Below are positions 1-7,080 of a stretch of 7,848 nucleotides of DNA, one piece after another. The DNA is from GCA-2718595 sp963935005 (GTDB taxonomy: Bacteria; Gemmatimonadota; Gemmatimonadetes; Longimicrobiales; Gaopeijiaceae): contig CAWWAX010000071.1 of assembly GCA_963935005.1 (NCBI GenBank), positions 1 to 7,848 of the forward strand, written 5' to 3'. Position numbers and translations under genes: made by a program. Within the stretch, counting starts at the first letter, position 1. Each line of letters begins with the position of its first letter. The notes under the pieces were generated by a model, which did no database searches, was not told the DNA's origin, and saw nothing but the letters and a program-made list of their open reading frames with translations.

Positions 1-2
1 GA

Positions 3-1022
3 CCTGAAGTCCTTTCCTCCATCCAACAAATCGGTAAACAAGGTGGATTTACGGCCCTACACTTTGCTGCAAGAGATGGCAATATAGAATCAGCACGACT
101 CTTGATCAAAGGAGGTGCGGATGTCAATAAAACCACGATAGGTGATCAATCTAGCCCTCTTTTAGTAGCAGTCATTAATGGGAATTACGATCTCGCCAAA
201 GAACTTCTGGAGGCTGATGCCGATCCGAACATTCTTAGTGATGACGGAGCTGGTCCCTTGTTCGCCACCTTAAACATTGAGTGGTCTTTGAGAACTTGGT
301 ACCCTCAGCCCCAGGCTTTCCGCCAGCAGAAAACCGATTATCTAGAGCTAATGGAACACTTACTACTTGCTGGAGCGGACCCAGATCAAAGAGTCAGTAC
401 TCACATCTGGTACGCTGCATATAATGCTGGGAGAATGGGAGTAGACTTTTCCGGAGCAACCCCCTTTTGGAGAGCTTCATATGCCCATGACGTAGAAGCC
501 ATGAAATTGCTAGTAGCACATGGAGCGGACCCAAATATCTGGACATACAACATTATCGACCCCCGAAGAAGATTCTTTTTGGGAAATAACCAACCAGAGG
601 ATGAGGAAGACCCTTCAGGCCTTCCTCCAGTAGAGCATGGAGGTTTGGGTGTCCACCCTCTACACGCAGCTACTGGAGTCGGATTCGGTAGCTCTCGTGT
701 TGCCCAGCAACACAGAGGAGTTCCTGACGGTTGGCTACCTGCGGCAAAATATTTAATTGAAGAACTTGGGGTTGATCCTAATCTCCGTGATAAAGACGGT
801 TATTCCGCCCTTCACCATTCAGCTGCTAGAGGAGATAACGAAATCATCCTCTATCTTGTATCGCAAGGTGCTGACGTTCACGTAATCAGCCGCCGGGGTC
901 AAACTACCGCAGACTTGGCGAATAGTCCGGAGCAAAGGGCCCAACCTCACCCAATAACCATCGCATTATTAGAAAAGCTCGGCTCGAAGAATAACCACAA
1001 TTGCCGATCCTGCGGCGGCTAA
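3..1022 (+). CDS. Ankyrin-repeat protein, 5'-truncated by the window edge
   Basis: The reading frame is open from position 3 to the TAA at 1020-1022, giving 339 visible residues; the true start lies upstream. A TTG at 102 falls inside an ankyrin repeat and is not a credible start. Ankyrin units are readable from the first residues: a TALHFAARDGN...GGADVN repeat (about 16-42), a second at 50-76 ending DADPN, helices ending GADPD (about 113-128), a GATPFWRA...HGADPN repeat (150-178), a degenerate one near 217-260 ending GVDPN, and a classical one from 266 (YSALHHSAARGDN...GADVH). Long non-repeat insertions separate them, notably 181-216, rich in acidic residues and Pro/Gly. The protein ends CRSCGG, a CxxC tail outside the repeats. 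Ankyrin repeats bind proteins; no partner can be named. Location is unknown because the N-terminus is missing. The next gene starts 26 nt downstream, suggesting co-transcription. From memory, I associate this insertion pattern and Cys tail with a recurring bacterial family. Confidence 0.92.
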   Translation, partial: PEVLSSIQQIGKQGGFTALHFAARDGNIESARLLIKGGADVNKTTIGDQSSPLLVAVINGNYDLAKELLEADADPNILSDDGAGPLFATLNIEWSLRTWYPQPQAFRQQKTDYLELMEHLLLAGADPDQRVSTHIWYAAYNAGRMGVDFSGATPFWRASYAHDVEAMKLLVAHGADPNIWTYNIIDPRRRFFLGNNQPEDEEDPSGLPPVEHGGLGVHPLHAATGVGFGSSRVAQQHRGVPDGWLPAAKYLIEELGVDPNLRDKDGYSALHHSAARGDNEIILYLVSQGADVHVISRRGQTTADLANSPEQRAQPHPITIALLEKLGSKNNHNCRSCGG

Positions 1023-1048
1023 AATCCCTAGATGCGGAAATAATCAAA

Positions 1049-1582
1049 ATGAAAATCTTTAATAAATCGACCTTTATAGCATTGTTTCTATCGTTCGCAT
1101 CTTCTGATGCACAAGCCCAGAACAGTACTTGGAATAACTATACTCTGGAAGGAATCGGGGGCGTGTTCGTTCGCACCTCTACAAATGCTGCGTGCGAACT
1201 AGCTGGGATAAGTACTAACGAAACCCAGGCCGTTGTCGAACGAAGTTTGTTAGAGTCTGAAGTCGAACTTTTAACAGAACAGGAGATGCTCCGAAACCCA
1301 GCCTTGCCAGAATTACGAGTTTCTTCACAGTGCTTAGTAGATCAAGGTACTGTGGCCTACTTCATTTCAGTCAGAATGCACCAGTCTATCCAAATGACCC
1401 GCGATTCCCAAATCAGTTTGCCAGAAGGAGTGACTTGGTATTCTACAGGAATGGGAATTGGTTCAGCAGAAGATCTCCAGGCAAACATAGTCGAGACGGT
1501 ACAAGCAGAGATTGAAAGCTTTTCAGCAGCATACCTGGAAGCCAATTCTGATGAAGCTGAAGGCCCGTCCAACAATAACTAG
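1049..1582 (+). CDS. Small exported protein of unknown function (177 aa)
   Basis: I do not recognise a named family. I chose the ATG at 1049 because it gives an immediate signal peptide: Lys at 2 and 6, a hydrophobic core at 8-18, and an AQA site with cleavage expected after residue 23. An upstream in-frame TTG at 1001 would overlap the ankyrin gene and bury the signal. Ribosome binding is weak (GGA at 1036-1038). The mature part begins with a GIGGVFVRT strand, then alternates helices and strands: a helix that looks like a VERSLLESEVELLTEQE segment, a PALPELRVSSQC strand, a YFISVRMHQSIQM strand, then a C-terminal amphipathic helix. It has two cysteines (residues 50 and 92 approximately), a possible periplasmic disulfide. 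The small alpha/beta layout resembles the folds of CsgG/LpoB/FlgO-type or TolB N-terminal domains, but that is an impression only. The tail from about 164 is acidic and polar, ending NNN. It follows the ankyrin gene by 26 nt on the same strand. Confidence 0.8.
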   Translation: MKIFNKSTFIALFLSFASSDAQAQNSTWNNYTLEGIGGVFVRTSTNAACELAGISTNETQAVVERSLLESEVELLTEQEMLRNPALPELRVSSQCLVDQGTVAYFISVRMHQSIQMTRDSQISLPEGVTWYSTGMGIGSAEDLQANIVETVQAEIESFSAAYLEANSDEAEGPSNNN

Positions 1583-1638
1583 AGAGTAGAGCGACCGCCC
1601 TCGGTGAATCTATTGATCTAATCTTAAAGGCCAGTTTT

Positions 1639-2517
1639 TCATCTGTCTGGGCGCACCAATTCCTTGGCCAATCGAATAGCGTCATCCGCTTCAGACCCCT
1701 GCATCAATAAAGCCAGAAATCCTTCGTCCAGCCTTTGCTGCACATTCCCGACGTTGGCTGTAATCATGTCTGGCAAACCAACCCTCGTTGCTTCAGCAAG
1801 AACGTTTAAATTACCCTCTTCGCTCGCCTCCCTGTCCCCACTCAACGCCCTGGTCAAACTCCCTATCCCACAGGCGAGAATACTGTATCCTTGCACGTCG
1901 GCCATTTGAGCCGCCAACCCCACCGCCACTGGGTCCTCGATCATGATCATTGCCAGTTTTTCACCTGTCGGATTTGTGGGTGACCATACCTCAATATCCA
2001 AATGCTGAAAGAAACCAGCTACCATTTGAGCTTCTTCCACATTTCGTACATGTGGAAATACGACCCCATCTGCCCCCAAATCCATAATTTCTTCGACCCT
2101 TCTTTTTGTCAGTTCTTCACCATCGTTAGCAATAGAGGGAATGCGCACCAACAATGTTTTTCTGGGTGACTCCTGGTAGGCCTTTAGGCCCTCGACCATC
2201 ACTTTAACAGCTTCAGAGTCATAAGATGCTTCCAGGTTAAGAAAGACAAAGTCATACAAAGGATTTTCAGCCAAAGCTCTAGCACTTTCCAAAGTATAAA
2301 ATGGTGTAGGGCGCGCCTCTCCAGAACTTCTTGAACCTCCTGGCCTTGGTTCACTCGGAGCGAAGACTCCGAAAACTGGATCACCTCGCATCCAGGAGGC
2401 AATCACTGGATTCTGGTGCTCAAAATCAGTGGAAGAGCAACCCATGAGCATGACACAGACAAGAACCGTGCCCAGCCTGGGAAGTCTAATGACACCTAAG
2501 ACCGATTCGAATGTCAT
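1639..2517 (-). CDS. HpcH/HpaI aldolase-fold predicted lipoprotein, likely lacking key catalytic residues
   Basis: The ATG at 2517 gives 292 residues and is preceded by AGAGGG (2522-2527) at 4 nt; an in-frame TTG at 2541 has no such support. Residues 11-26 form a basic then hydrophobic signal ending LMGC, so Cys27 is a likely lipidation site (Met at -2 is unusual). Ser follows at +2, which in enterobacteria favours the outer membrane. The rest fits the HpcH/HpaI TIM barrel: YDFVFLNLE (88-96), LLVRIPS (122-128), GADGVVFPHV (148-157), MIMIEDP (190-196), YSILACGIGSLT (211-222) and a conserved-looking end. Family enzymes split or form 2-oxo acid aldols using metal. Compared with HpaI, Arg (R125) and a metal-binding Glu (E194) are kept, but the catalytic His after Glu is Ala (A97) and the second metal ligand in the GPADLS motif is Ser (S220). 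It may have other chemistry or only bind ligand. It directly follows katG. Fold assignment is firm; activity is unknown. Confidence 0.85.
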   Translation of the reverse strand: MTFESVLGVIRLPRLGTVLVCVMLMGCSSTDFEHQNPVIASWMRGDPVFGVFAPSEPRPGGSRSSGEARPTPFYTLESARALAENPLYDFVFLNLEASYDSEAVKVMVEGLKAYQESPRKTLLVRIPSIANDGEELTKRRVEEIMDLGADGVVFPHVRNVEEAQMVAGFFQHLDIEVWSPTNPTGEKLAMIMIEDPVAVGLAAQMADVQGYSILACGIGSLTRALSGDREASEEGNLNVLAEATRVGLPDMITANVGNVQQRLDEGFLALLMQGSEADDAIRLAKELVRPDR

Positions 2518-2521
2518 GAGG

Positions 2522-2527
2522 CCCTCT
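2522..2527 (-). promoter_or_regulatory. Ribosome binding site of the HpcH-like gene, inside the katG intergenic gap
   Basis: The minus strand reads AGAGGG, 4 nt before the ATG at 2517 and wholly inside the 20-nt gap after the katG stop. It supports the shorter 292-residue protein and independent initiation on a shared message. Confidence 0.65.
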
Positions 2528-2537
2528 TTTAATGATC

Positions 2538-4661
2538 TCAAAATAGGTCTGAATTCATGACCTTACTCCACGCAGCTACGAAGTCTGTCACAAATTTCTC
2601 TTTAGAGTCTTCACAGCCATAGACTTCGGCAATAGCTCGCAGCTGAGAATTTGATCCGAACACCAGATCAACTCGGGTGGCAGTCCTAACCACTGCACCC
2701 GAAGCACGATCAACCGCTTCATAAGAATTGCTTCCTGTTGGACTCCACTCGACACTCATATCAAGCAGGTTAATAAAAAAGTCATTGCTTAATCTACCTG
2801 GAGTTTCAGTAAAGACACCGTGATCATCCGTGCTGATACCCAGGGCCCTCATACCACCGACAAGCACAGTCATTTCTGTCGCCGTAAGCCCGAGCAACTG
2901 CGCTCTGTCAAGCAGCATCTCTTCAGGACTGATCGAAAACTCGGTCTTTTGATAATTGCGGAAACCATCAGCAACAGGTTCAAGTACTGCAAATGAGTCT
3001 ACGTCCGTTTGTTCCAAAGAAGCATCTCCACGGCCAGGAGTAAATGGCACACTCACTCCCGATGCTCGCTCAATAGCTGTATTCCCTGCAAGAACGATAA
3101 CGTCTGCTAAAGACGCGGTACTCTCCGTAGCAATCTCTTGCAACACACACAGTACACGAGCGAGCTGGGTGGGCTTGTTGACTTCCCAGTCCTTCTGGGG
3201 AGCTAGTCGAATCCGAGATCCGTTAGCACCACCTCTCATATCTGAACCACGGAATGTTGAAGCACTAGCCCAAGCTGTTTCTACCATCTCCTGGACCGTC
3301 AATTCACTTGCCGCTATCCGCTCCTTAACGAGGCCTACATCATAGTCAGTATTACCTTCAGGAACTGGATCCTGCCATATAAGTTCTTCCTCAGGTATTT
3401 CAGGACCCATATACCTTGAACGGGGACCCATATCACGATGGATCAGCTTGAACCAAGCACGAGCGAATGCTTCTGCAAATTCTTCTGGATTGGCATGAAA
3501 ACGTTTTGAGATCTCCTTATAGATTGGATCTTCCCGCATTGCCATATCTGCTGTTGTCATCATCGTCGGCACACGTACTGAAGCGTCTTCCGCATCTGGT
3601 GCGAGATCCTTTGGTTCAGGATTTACAGCATGCCATTGATATGCACCCGCTGGGCTCTTAACAACCTGCCATTCGTAACCCAGAAGTAGATCGAAATAGC
3701 CGTTATCCCACTGAGTTGGATTGGCAGTCCAGGCTCCTTCGAGGCCGCTCGTGATACTATCCCTACCTATACCTGAGCCATGTGCATTTTTCCAGCCCAA
3801 TCCCAGTTCTTCAACTGTAGCACCTTCTGGTTCTGCTCCCACAAGACCAGCGTCCCCGGCACCGTGTGCCTTTCCAAAAGTGTGTCCTCCTGCAGTAAGG
3901 GCCACCGTCTCTTCATCATTCATAGCCATACGGCTAAATGTTTCTCTTATATCTTTTGCACTTGCAAGTGGGTCTGGATTGCCGTCTGGCCCTTCAGGAT
4001 TCACATAAATCAGGCCCATCTGAACTGCAGCCAGTGGATTCTCAAGTTCACGCTCACCAGTATAACGTCTATTGCCAAGCCACTCTGCCTCTTTGCCCCA
4101 GTAGATATCCTCCTCTGGCGCCCAAATATCCTCTCTCCCTCCACCGAAGCCGAAAGTTCTACCACCCATTGATTCAATAGCCACATTGCCCGCTAGGATC
4201 AACAAGTCAGCCCAGCTAATCTTTGTGCCGTACTTTTGCTTAATAGGCCAAAGAAGCCTGCGCGCTTTATCCAGGTTTCCATTATCTGGCCAACTGTTCA
4301 GTGGTGCGAAGCGCTGTGCACCAGTGCCACCTCCACCTCGGCCGTCACCTATCCTATAAGTACCTGCTGCATGCCAAGTCATGCGGATAAAGAATGGCCC
4401 ATAATGACCATAATCTGCAGGCCACCACTCCTGTGAATCCATCATAAGATGATGGAGGTCTTCTTTTAAGGCACCGTAGTCCAGCTTCTTAAACTCTTCT
4501 CGATAATCAAAATCCTCACCCATAGGGTTAGCTTTTTTATCATGCTGATGGAGAATGCTTAGGTTCAGCTGGTTCGGCCACCAGCGCTTGTTCGATCTCG
4601 ACCCTACAGTGTGCTGAGATCCTCCAGAAAACGGACATTTACCTTCGCTGTCTTTACCCAT
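2538..4661 (-). CDS. katG: Catalase-peroxidase KatG
   Basis: KatG is a cytoplasmic bifunctional heme enzyme that breaks down hydrogen peroxide and also oxidises small donors. The ATG at 4661 (707 residues) has an AAGGGGGG Shine-Dalgarno 8 nt upstream; the in-frame TTG at 4685 does not. The N-terminal catalytic domain has the distal triad R93/W96/H97 (RMTWH), Tyr219 (GLIYVNPEGP) and Met245 (SRMAMND), which with W96 should form the Met-Tyr-Trp adduct needed for catalase activity. The proximal heme ligand is H260 (AGGHTFGK), with W311 and D372 as its partners, and the mobile Arg is R409 (HRDMGP). The C-terminal heme-less domain is present and complete to the TGA at 2538-2540. There is no signal peptide. 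Length is at the short end of the usual 700-750. No frameshift or missing key residue is seen. It lies 157 nt after the quinohemoprotein gene and 20 nt before the HpcH-like gene, with which it probably forms an operon. Confidence 0.97.
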   Translation of the reverse strand: MGKDSEGKCPFSGGSQHTVGSRSNKRWWPNQLNLSILHQHDKKANPMGEDFDYREEFKKLDYGALKEDLHHLMMDSQEWWPADYGHYGPFFIRMTWHAAGTYRIGDGRGGGGTGAQRFAPLNSWPDNGNLDKARRLLWPIKQKYGTKISWADLLILAGNVAIESMGGRTFGFGGGREDIWAPEEDIYWGKEAEWLGNRRYTGERELENPLAAVQMGLIYVNPEGPDGNPDPLASAKDIRETFSRMAMNDEETVALTAGGHTFGKAHGAGDAGLVGAEPEGATVEELGLGWKNAHGSGIGRDSITSGLEGAWTANPTQWDNGYFDLLLGYEWQVVKSPAGAYQWHAVNPEPKDLAPDAEDASVRVPTMMTTADMAMREDPIYKEISKRFHANPEEFAEAFARAWFKLIHRDMGPRSRYMGPEIPEEELIWQDPVPEGNTDYDVGLVKERIAASELTVQEMVETAWASASTFRGSDMRGGANGSRIRLAPQKDWEVNKPTQLARVLCVLQEIATESTASLADVIVLAGNTAIERASGVSVPFTPGRGDASLEQTDVDSFAVLEPVADGFRNYQKTEFSISPEEMLLDRAQLLGLTATEMTVLVGGMRALGISTDDHGVFTETPGRLSNDFFINLLDMSVEWSPTGSNSYEAVDRASGAVVRTATRVDLVFGSNSQLRAIAEVYGCEDSKEKFVTDFVAAWSKVMNSDLF

Positions 4662-4818
4662 ACGTAAGACCCCCCTTACAATCAATTAGCTACGAAAATC
4701 GTTCTACTCCGACACAGCTCTATTATTTACAATTAACAATCTAAAGATCTTCTATTTTGCCGTAAGTTATAAAAACTCACAGATTATCAAATGATGTGCA
4801 GCGAAGATAATGGCCGAA
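4662..4818 (-). promoter_or_regulatory. katG upstream region, 157 bp, no clear promoter
   Basis: This gap separates the quinohemoprotein stop from the katG ATG and is AT-rich, unlike the flanking genes, so a katG promoter probably lies here. I found no convincing -35/-10 pair at 16-18 nt spacing; TTGATA followed by TAACTT is spaced only 15 nt. I also see no clean OxyR or Fur site and no strong terminator hairpin for the upstream gene. Read-through from the dehydrogenase gene cannot be excluded. Confidence 0.35.
4670..4677 (-). promoter_or_regulatory. Ribosome binding site of katG
   Basis: The minus strand reads AAGGGGGG, 8 nt before the ATG at 4661. It decides between this ATG and the in-frame TTG eight codons upstream, which has no comparable site. 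Confidence 0.7.
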
Positions 4819-6957
4819 CTAAAAATTAGGAACCTTAAACACATATAAAGCATTGCCACTCGTGGGATGTCGGAGTTCTGGACTCAGAAGCCTGGCCACT
4901 GTCCTAGGGCTTCCCCCACCCACACCACTACTTACAGCAACGTACTGCTCTCCATCAACTGCAAATGAGACAGGAAAACCTTGGACAGAAGTCCCTAGCC
5001 TAGTTTCCCATAAAACTGCGCCAGTTCTCACATCATGCGCCCTAAAATAACGGTCTACGTCTCCTACAAAGGCCAAGCCACTACCAGTAGTCAAAACCGA
5101 GGTGAGATAGGCTGCTCTTTGCTCAATGCTCCAAACTTCTTCGAAATTATCTACATCGTAAGCGGCTAGCTTGCCTAATTTTCCTTCTGTACCAGGCATT
5201 TCAAACCACTCCCTGTCGGCACCAGTACCGCCAGATCCCACCTCCAATACCACTGGACGTGCGGCTATCCTCAAGCAACTTTGAGACATCGGGACAATCA
5301 ATGAATTGCTTTCAGGACTGTATGCCATCGCTTGCCAATTGTGCCCCCCGGCAGTGCTAGGACAAACAGAGAGCGTGTCACCTATACCTGCAGATGCTAT
5401 GTCTTCTCGATAGCGCACCTTACCTGTTCGACGATCGACATTTTCAAAAACATTTTGGTAAATAGTCTCTTTTAGATCTAAAAAAGTGCCAGTCACTCGG
5501 TCCAGTTTCCAAAAGATGCCATGCTTGCCCATCGCAAAAAGAAGCTTTTGATCATTCCGATCTATCAGAACTTGTTCAAATCCTTCGTCGAGATCTAAAG
5601 CCTCTCCTGGAATATGTTGTCGATACCAAACAATGCTCCCGTCGTCCGGGTTCAGAGCAAGTGTGGAATTAGAGTACAATGCTGGATCGTCAACTGTAAG
5701 GCCTCTGCTCACGGGAACCCAAGGTTTAGCCTGAGCAGTTCCCCAGTAAATCAGTCTCAATTCTGGATCGTAACTTCCCGTGGTCCATGCATCCACACCA
5801 CCTCTGAGTTCAAAAGGAAGGGTACCCCACGTATTTCCCCCTGGCTCTCCAGGTTTAGCAACCGTAAAGGTTCTCCAAACTTCGTCTCCAGTCTCAGCAT
5901 CGTGGGCTGTAATAAAACAGCTTTCCATATAGAATCGTGCACACCCATTTATCCCATTGATGATTTTCCCTTCAACCACAATTGGGCCGGATACGTTGGT
6001 AAAACCCTGACGATAGTCTGCGATCTGAGTTTCCCACACTGTTTCTCCAGTCCTAGCATCTAGGGCCAGCATGTAGGCATCGCTCGTGGCGACGAAAACT
6101 TTGTCCTCATAAAGAGCAAGATTTCTAAGCTGGCTGAAAAAAGGCACATTGAAGTCTTCTGCAAATTCTCTTCGATATTCCCAAAGAAGTGTACCAGTAA
6201 CAGCATCCAAAGCTTGAATTATGTTGCGTGGATTGGCCAAATACATGATCCCATCACGAATAAGTGGAGTCGGCTGATTAGTACCAGGACCCATAGACCA
6301 AACCCATGCCAATCGCATACTACTTACGTTCTCTGGGGATATCTGATCCAGAGGGCTATATCCCCAAGCATCGTATGTGCGCCTGTACATGATCCATTCG
6401 GAGGGATCGGGCCTAATCAGATCCTCATCTGTAACGGATTTGAAGTCTGAAATTTCTCTCCAGGTATTAGTTACACCATAAGGCCCTCTCACGGGACTAG
6501 CCTGATCATTCTCAGAAATATCAATCATGGATGTACCTGACGCCGAGGACAAAAGAGTACCCAGGGAATCCACCGATTCAGAGTTGAGCAATTTTCCGTT
6601 TGCTGGAACCCCATTTGCATTCAATAGGTAAACTGCAACCGCATCGTAGTCATCTGCGTTTAAGGACATCGGTGACATCGGTGGCATGGCTCTAATTTCT
6701 TCAACCAACATTTCAAAAGATCTTTGGGCCCATACCGATGTAAAATTAGGGCCCGCAAGTGGAGGAGCTTCGAACGACCCCTGAAAGCTCGAAAGATGGC
6801 AGCTGGCACACTGACTCTCATACACCATTTTCCCCCGCTCATTTTGAACCGGAGACATGTGCAGGCTGTATGACGGGTCGACCTGTGCCAAAACTTGCAC
6901 AGTCGAGGAAAGACCCATCAAACAGATACTTGTGAGGATTGTCCCCTTGAAAATCAC
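4819..6957 (-). CDS. Quinohemoprotein: N-terminal cytochrome c plus PQQ-type beta-propeller dehydrogenase
   Basis: This 712-residue exported protein should oxidise an alcohol-like substrate in the periplasm and pass electrons from PQQ to heme. The start is GTG at 6957, supported by AGGAG at 5 nt. A signal peptide ends VLA, cleavage near 24. The cytochrome c domain has CASCH (50-54) and a likely Met ligand in MPPMSP (M91 or M94). A linker (about 115-180) leads to the propeller, starting YRRTYDAWGYSPLDQISPENVSS and containing repeated DA.TG..LWE units (around 251, 300, 353, 436, 641). A GGHNW motif (537-541) matches the conserved Trp region of PQQ dehydrogenases. Type II quinohemoprotein alcohol dehydrogenases carry heme C-terminally; the N-terminal heme recalls polyvinyl-alcohol dehydrogenase. 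Where methanol dehydrogenases have a metal-binding Glu and Asn, this protein reads NGCARFYMESCF (337-348) and WGTAQA (405-410), so the metal site is atypical. Substrate is unknown. It is divergent from the amidase gene. Confidence 0.9.
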   Translation of the reverse strand: MIFKGTILTSICLMGLSSTVQVLAQVDPSYSLHMSPVQNERGKMVYESQCASCHLSSFQGSFEAPPLAGPNFTSVWAQRSFEMLVEEIRAMPPMSPMSLNADDYDAVAVYLLNANGVPANGKLLNSESVDSLGTLLSSASGTSMIDISENDQASPVRGPYGVTNTWREISDFKSVTDEDLIRPDPSEWIMYRRTYDAWGYSPLDQISPENVSSMRLAWVWSMGPGTNQPTPLIRDGIMYLANPRNIIQALDAVTGTLLWEYRREFAEDFNVPFFSQLRNLALYEDKVFVATSDAYMLALDARTGETVWETQIADYRQGFTNVSGPIVVEGKIINGINGCARFYMESCFITAHDAETGDEVWRTFTVAKPGEPGGNTWGTLPFELRGGVDAWTTGSYDPELRLIYWGTAQAKPWVPVSRGLTVDDPALYSNSTLALNPDDGSIVWYRQHIPGEALDLDEGFEQVLIDRNDQKLLFAMGKHGIFWKLDRVTGTFLDLKETIYQNVFENVDRRTGKVRYREDIASAGIGDTLSVCPSTAGGHNWQAMAYSPESNSLIVPMSQSCLRIAARPVVLEVGSGGTGADREWFEMPGTEGKLGKLAAYDVDNFEEVWSIEQRAAYLTSVLTTGSGLAFVGDVDRYFRAHDVRTGAVLWETRLGTSVQGFPVSFAVDGEQYVAVSSGVGGGSPRTVARLLSPELRHPTSGNALYVFKVPNF

Positions 6958-6962
6958 TATCT

Positions 6963-6967
6963 CTCCT
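6963..6967 (-). promoter_or_regulatory. Ribosome binding site fixing the GTG start of the quinohemoprotein gene
   Basis: Read on the minus strand the bases are AGGAG, 5 nt before the GTG at 6957. This is the best Shine-Dalgarno match near this gene and supports a non-ATG start directly ahead of the signal peptide. Confidence 0.75.
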
Positions 6968-7001
6968 ATTTTCTAATACAGTAGGTGCCTGTCACAATAA
7001 G

Positions 7002-7031
7002 ATTATATAGCTTGAGAGAACAGATTAAGAA
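7002..7031 (-). promoter_or_regulatory. Candidate sigma-70-type promoter of the quinohemoprotein gene
   Basis: The minus strand has a perfect TATAAT at 7002-7007. Eighteen nt upstream is TTCTTA (7026-7031), a weak match to TTGACA. Transcription would begin near 6995, leaving a leader of roughly 38 nt that contains the AGGAG site. The -10 match is strong, the -35 poor; an activator could compensate. Confidence 0.4.
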
Positions 7032-7035
7032 CATA

Positions 7036-7063
7036 ATGACCCCATAGTTAACAGATGGGTCAT
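7036..7063. promoter_or_regulatory. 28-bp dyad in the divergent promoter region, candidate operator
   Basis: Perfect 7-bp arms, ATGACCC (7036-7042) and GGGTCAT (7057-7063), are placed symmetrically around a central GTTAAC palindrome (7047-7052), with 4-nt spacers on each side that do not pair. The geometry suits a dimeric regulator. It lies 4 bp upstream of the candidate -35 of the quinohemoprotein gene and 17 bp before the amidase ATG, so one protein could affect both genes. It could also form a hairpin in the amidase leader. No regulator gene is present in the window to match it. Confidence 0.4.
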
Positions 7064-7072
7064 GTGAAAAAT

Positions 7073-7076
7073 GGAG
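7073..7076 (+). promoter_or_regulatory. Ribosome binding site of the amidase gene
   Basis: GGAG lies 4 nt before the ATG at 7081. An overlapping ATG at 7071 runs into a stop after two codons, so 7081 is the start. Confidence 0.6.
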
Positions 7077-7080
7077 TGAC

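Noticed and set aside
373..533. Repeated 12-mer GGAGCGGACCCA at about 373 and 522
   Set aside because: Both copies encode the GADP element of ankyrin repeats, so protein repeat structure explains them.
1594..1605. Possible terminator hairpin (ACCG-ccct-CGGT) between the two converging gene blocks
   Set aside because: The stem is only 4 bp and no T-run follows on either strand.
2542..2661. Idea that the HpcH-like gene overlaps katG using the TTG at 2541
   Set aside because: The ATG at 2517 has a well-spaced ribosome site; the TTG has none and would lengthen the signal region awkwardly.
4720..4760. OxyR-like site or AAGATCTT palindrome (4744-4751) as a katG operator
   Set aside because: ATAG-type half sites do not fall at OxyR spacing, and an 8-bp palindrome in AT-rich DNA is weak evidence.
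5614..6063. 149-codon plus-strand frame inside the dehydrogenase gene
   Set aside because: It is antisense to well-conserved propeller repeats with clear protein motifs on the other strand.
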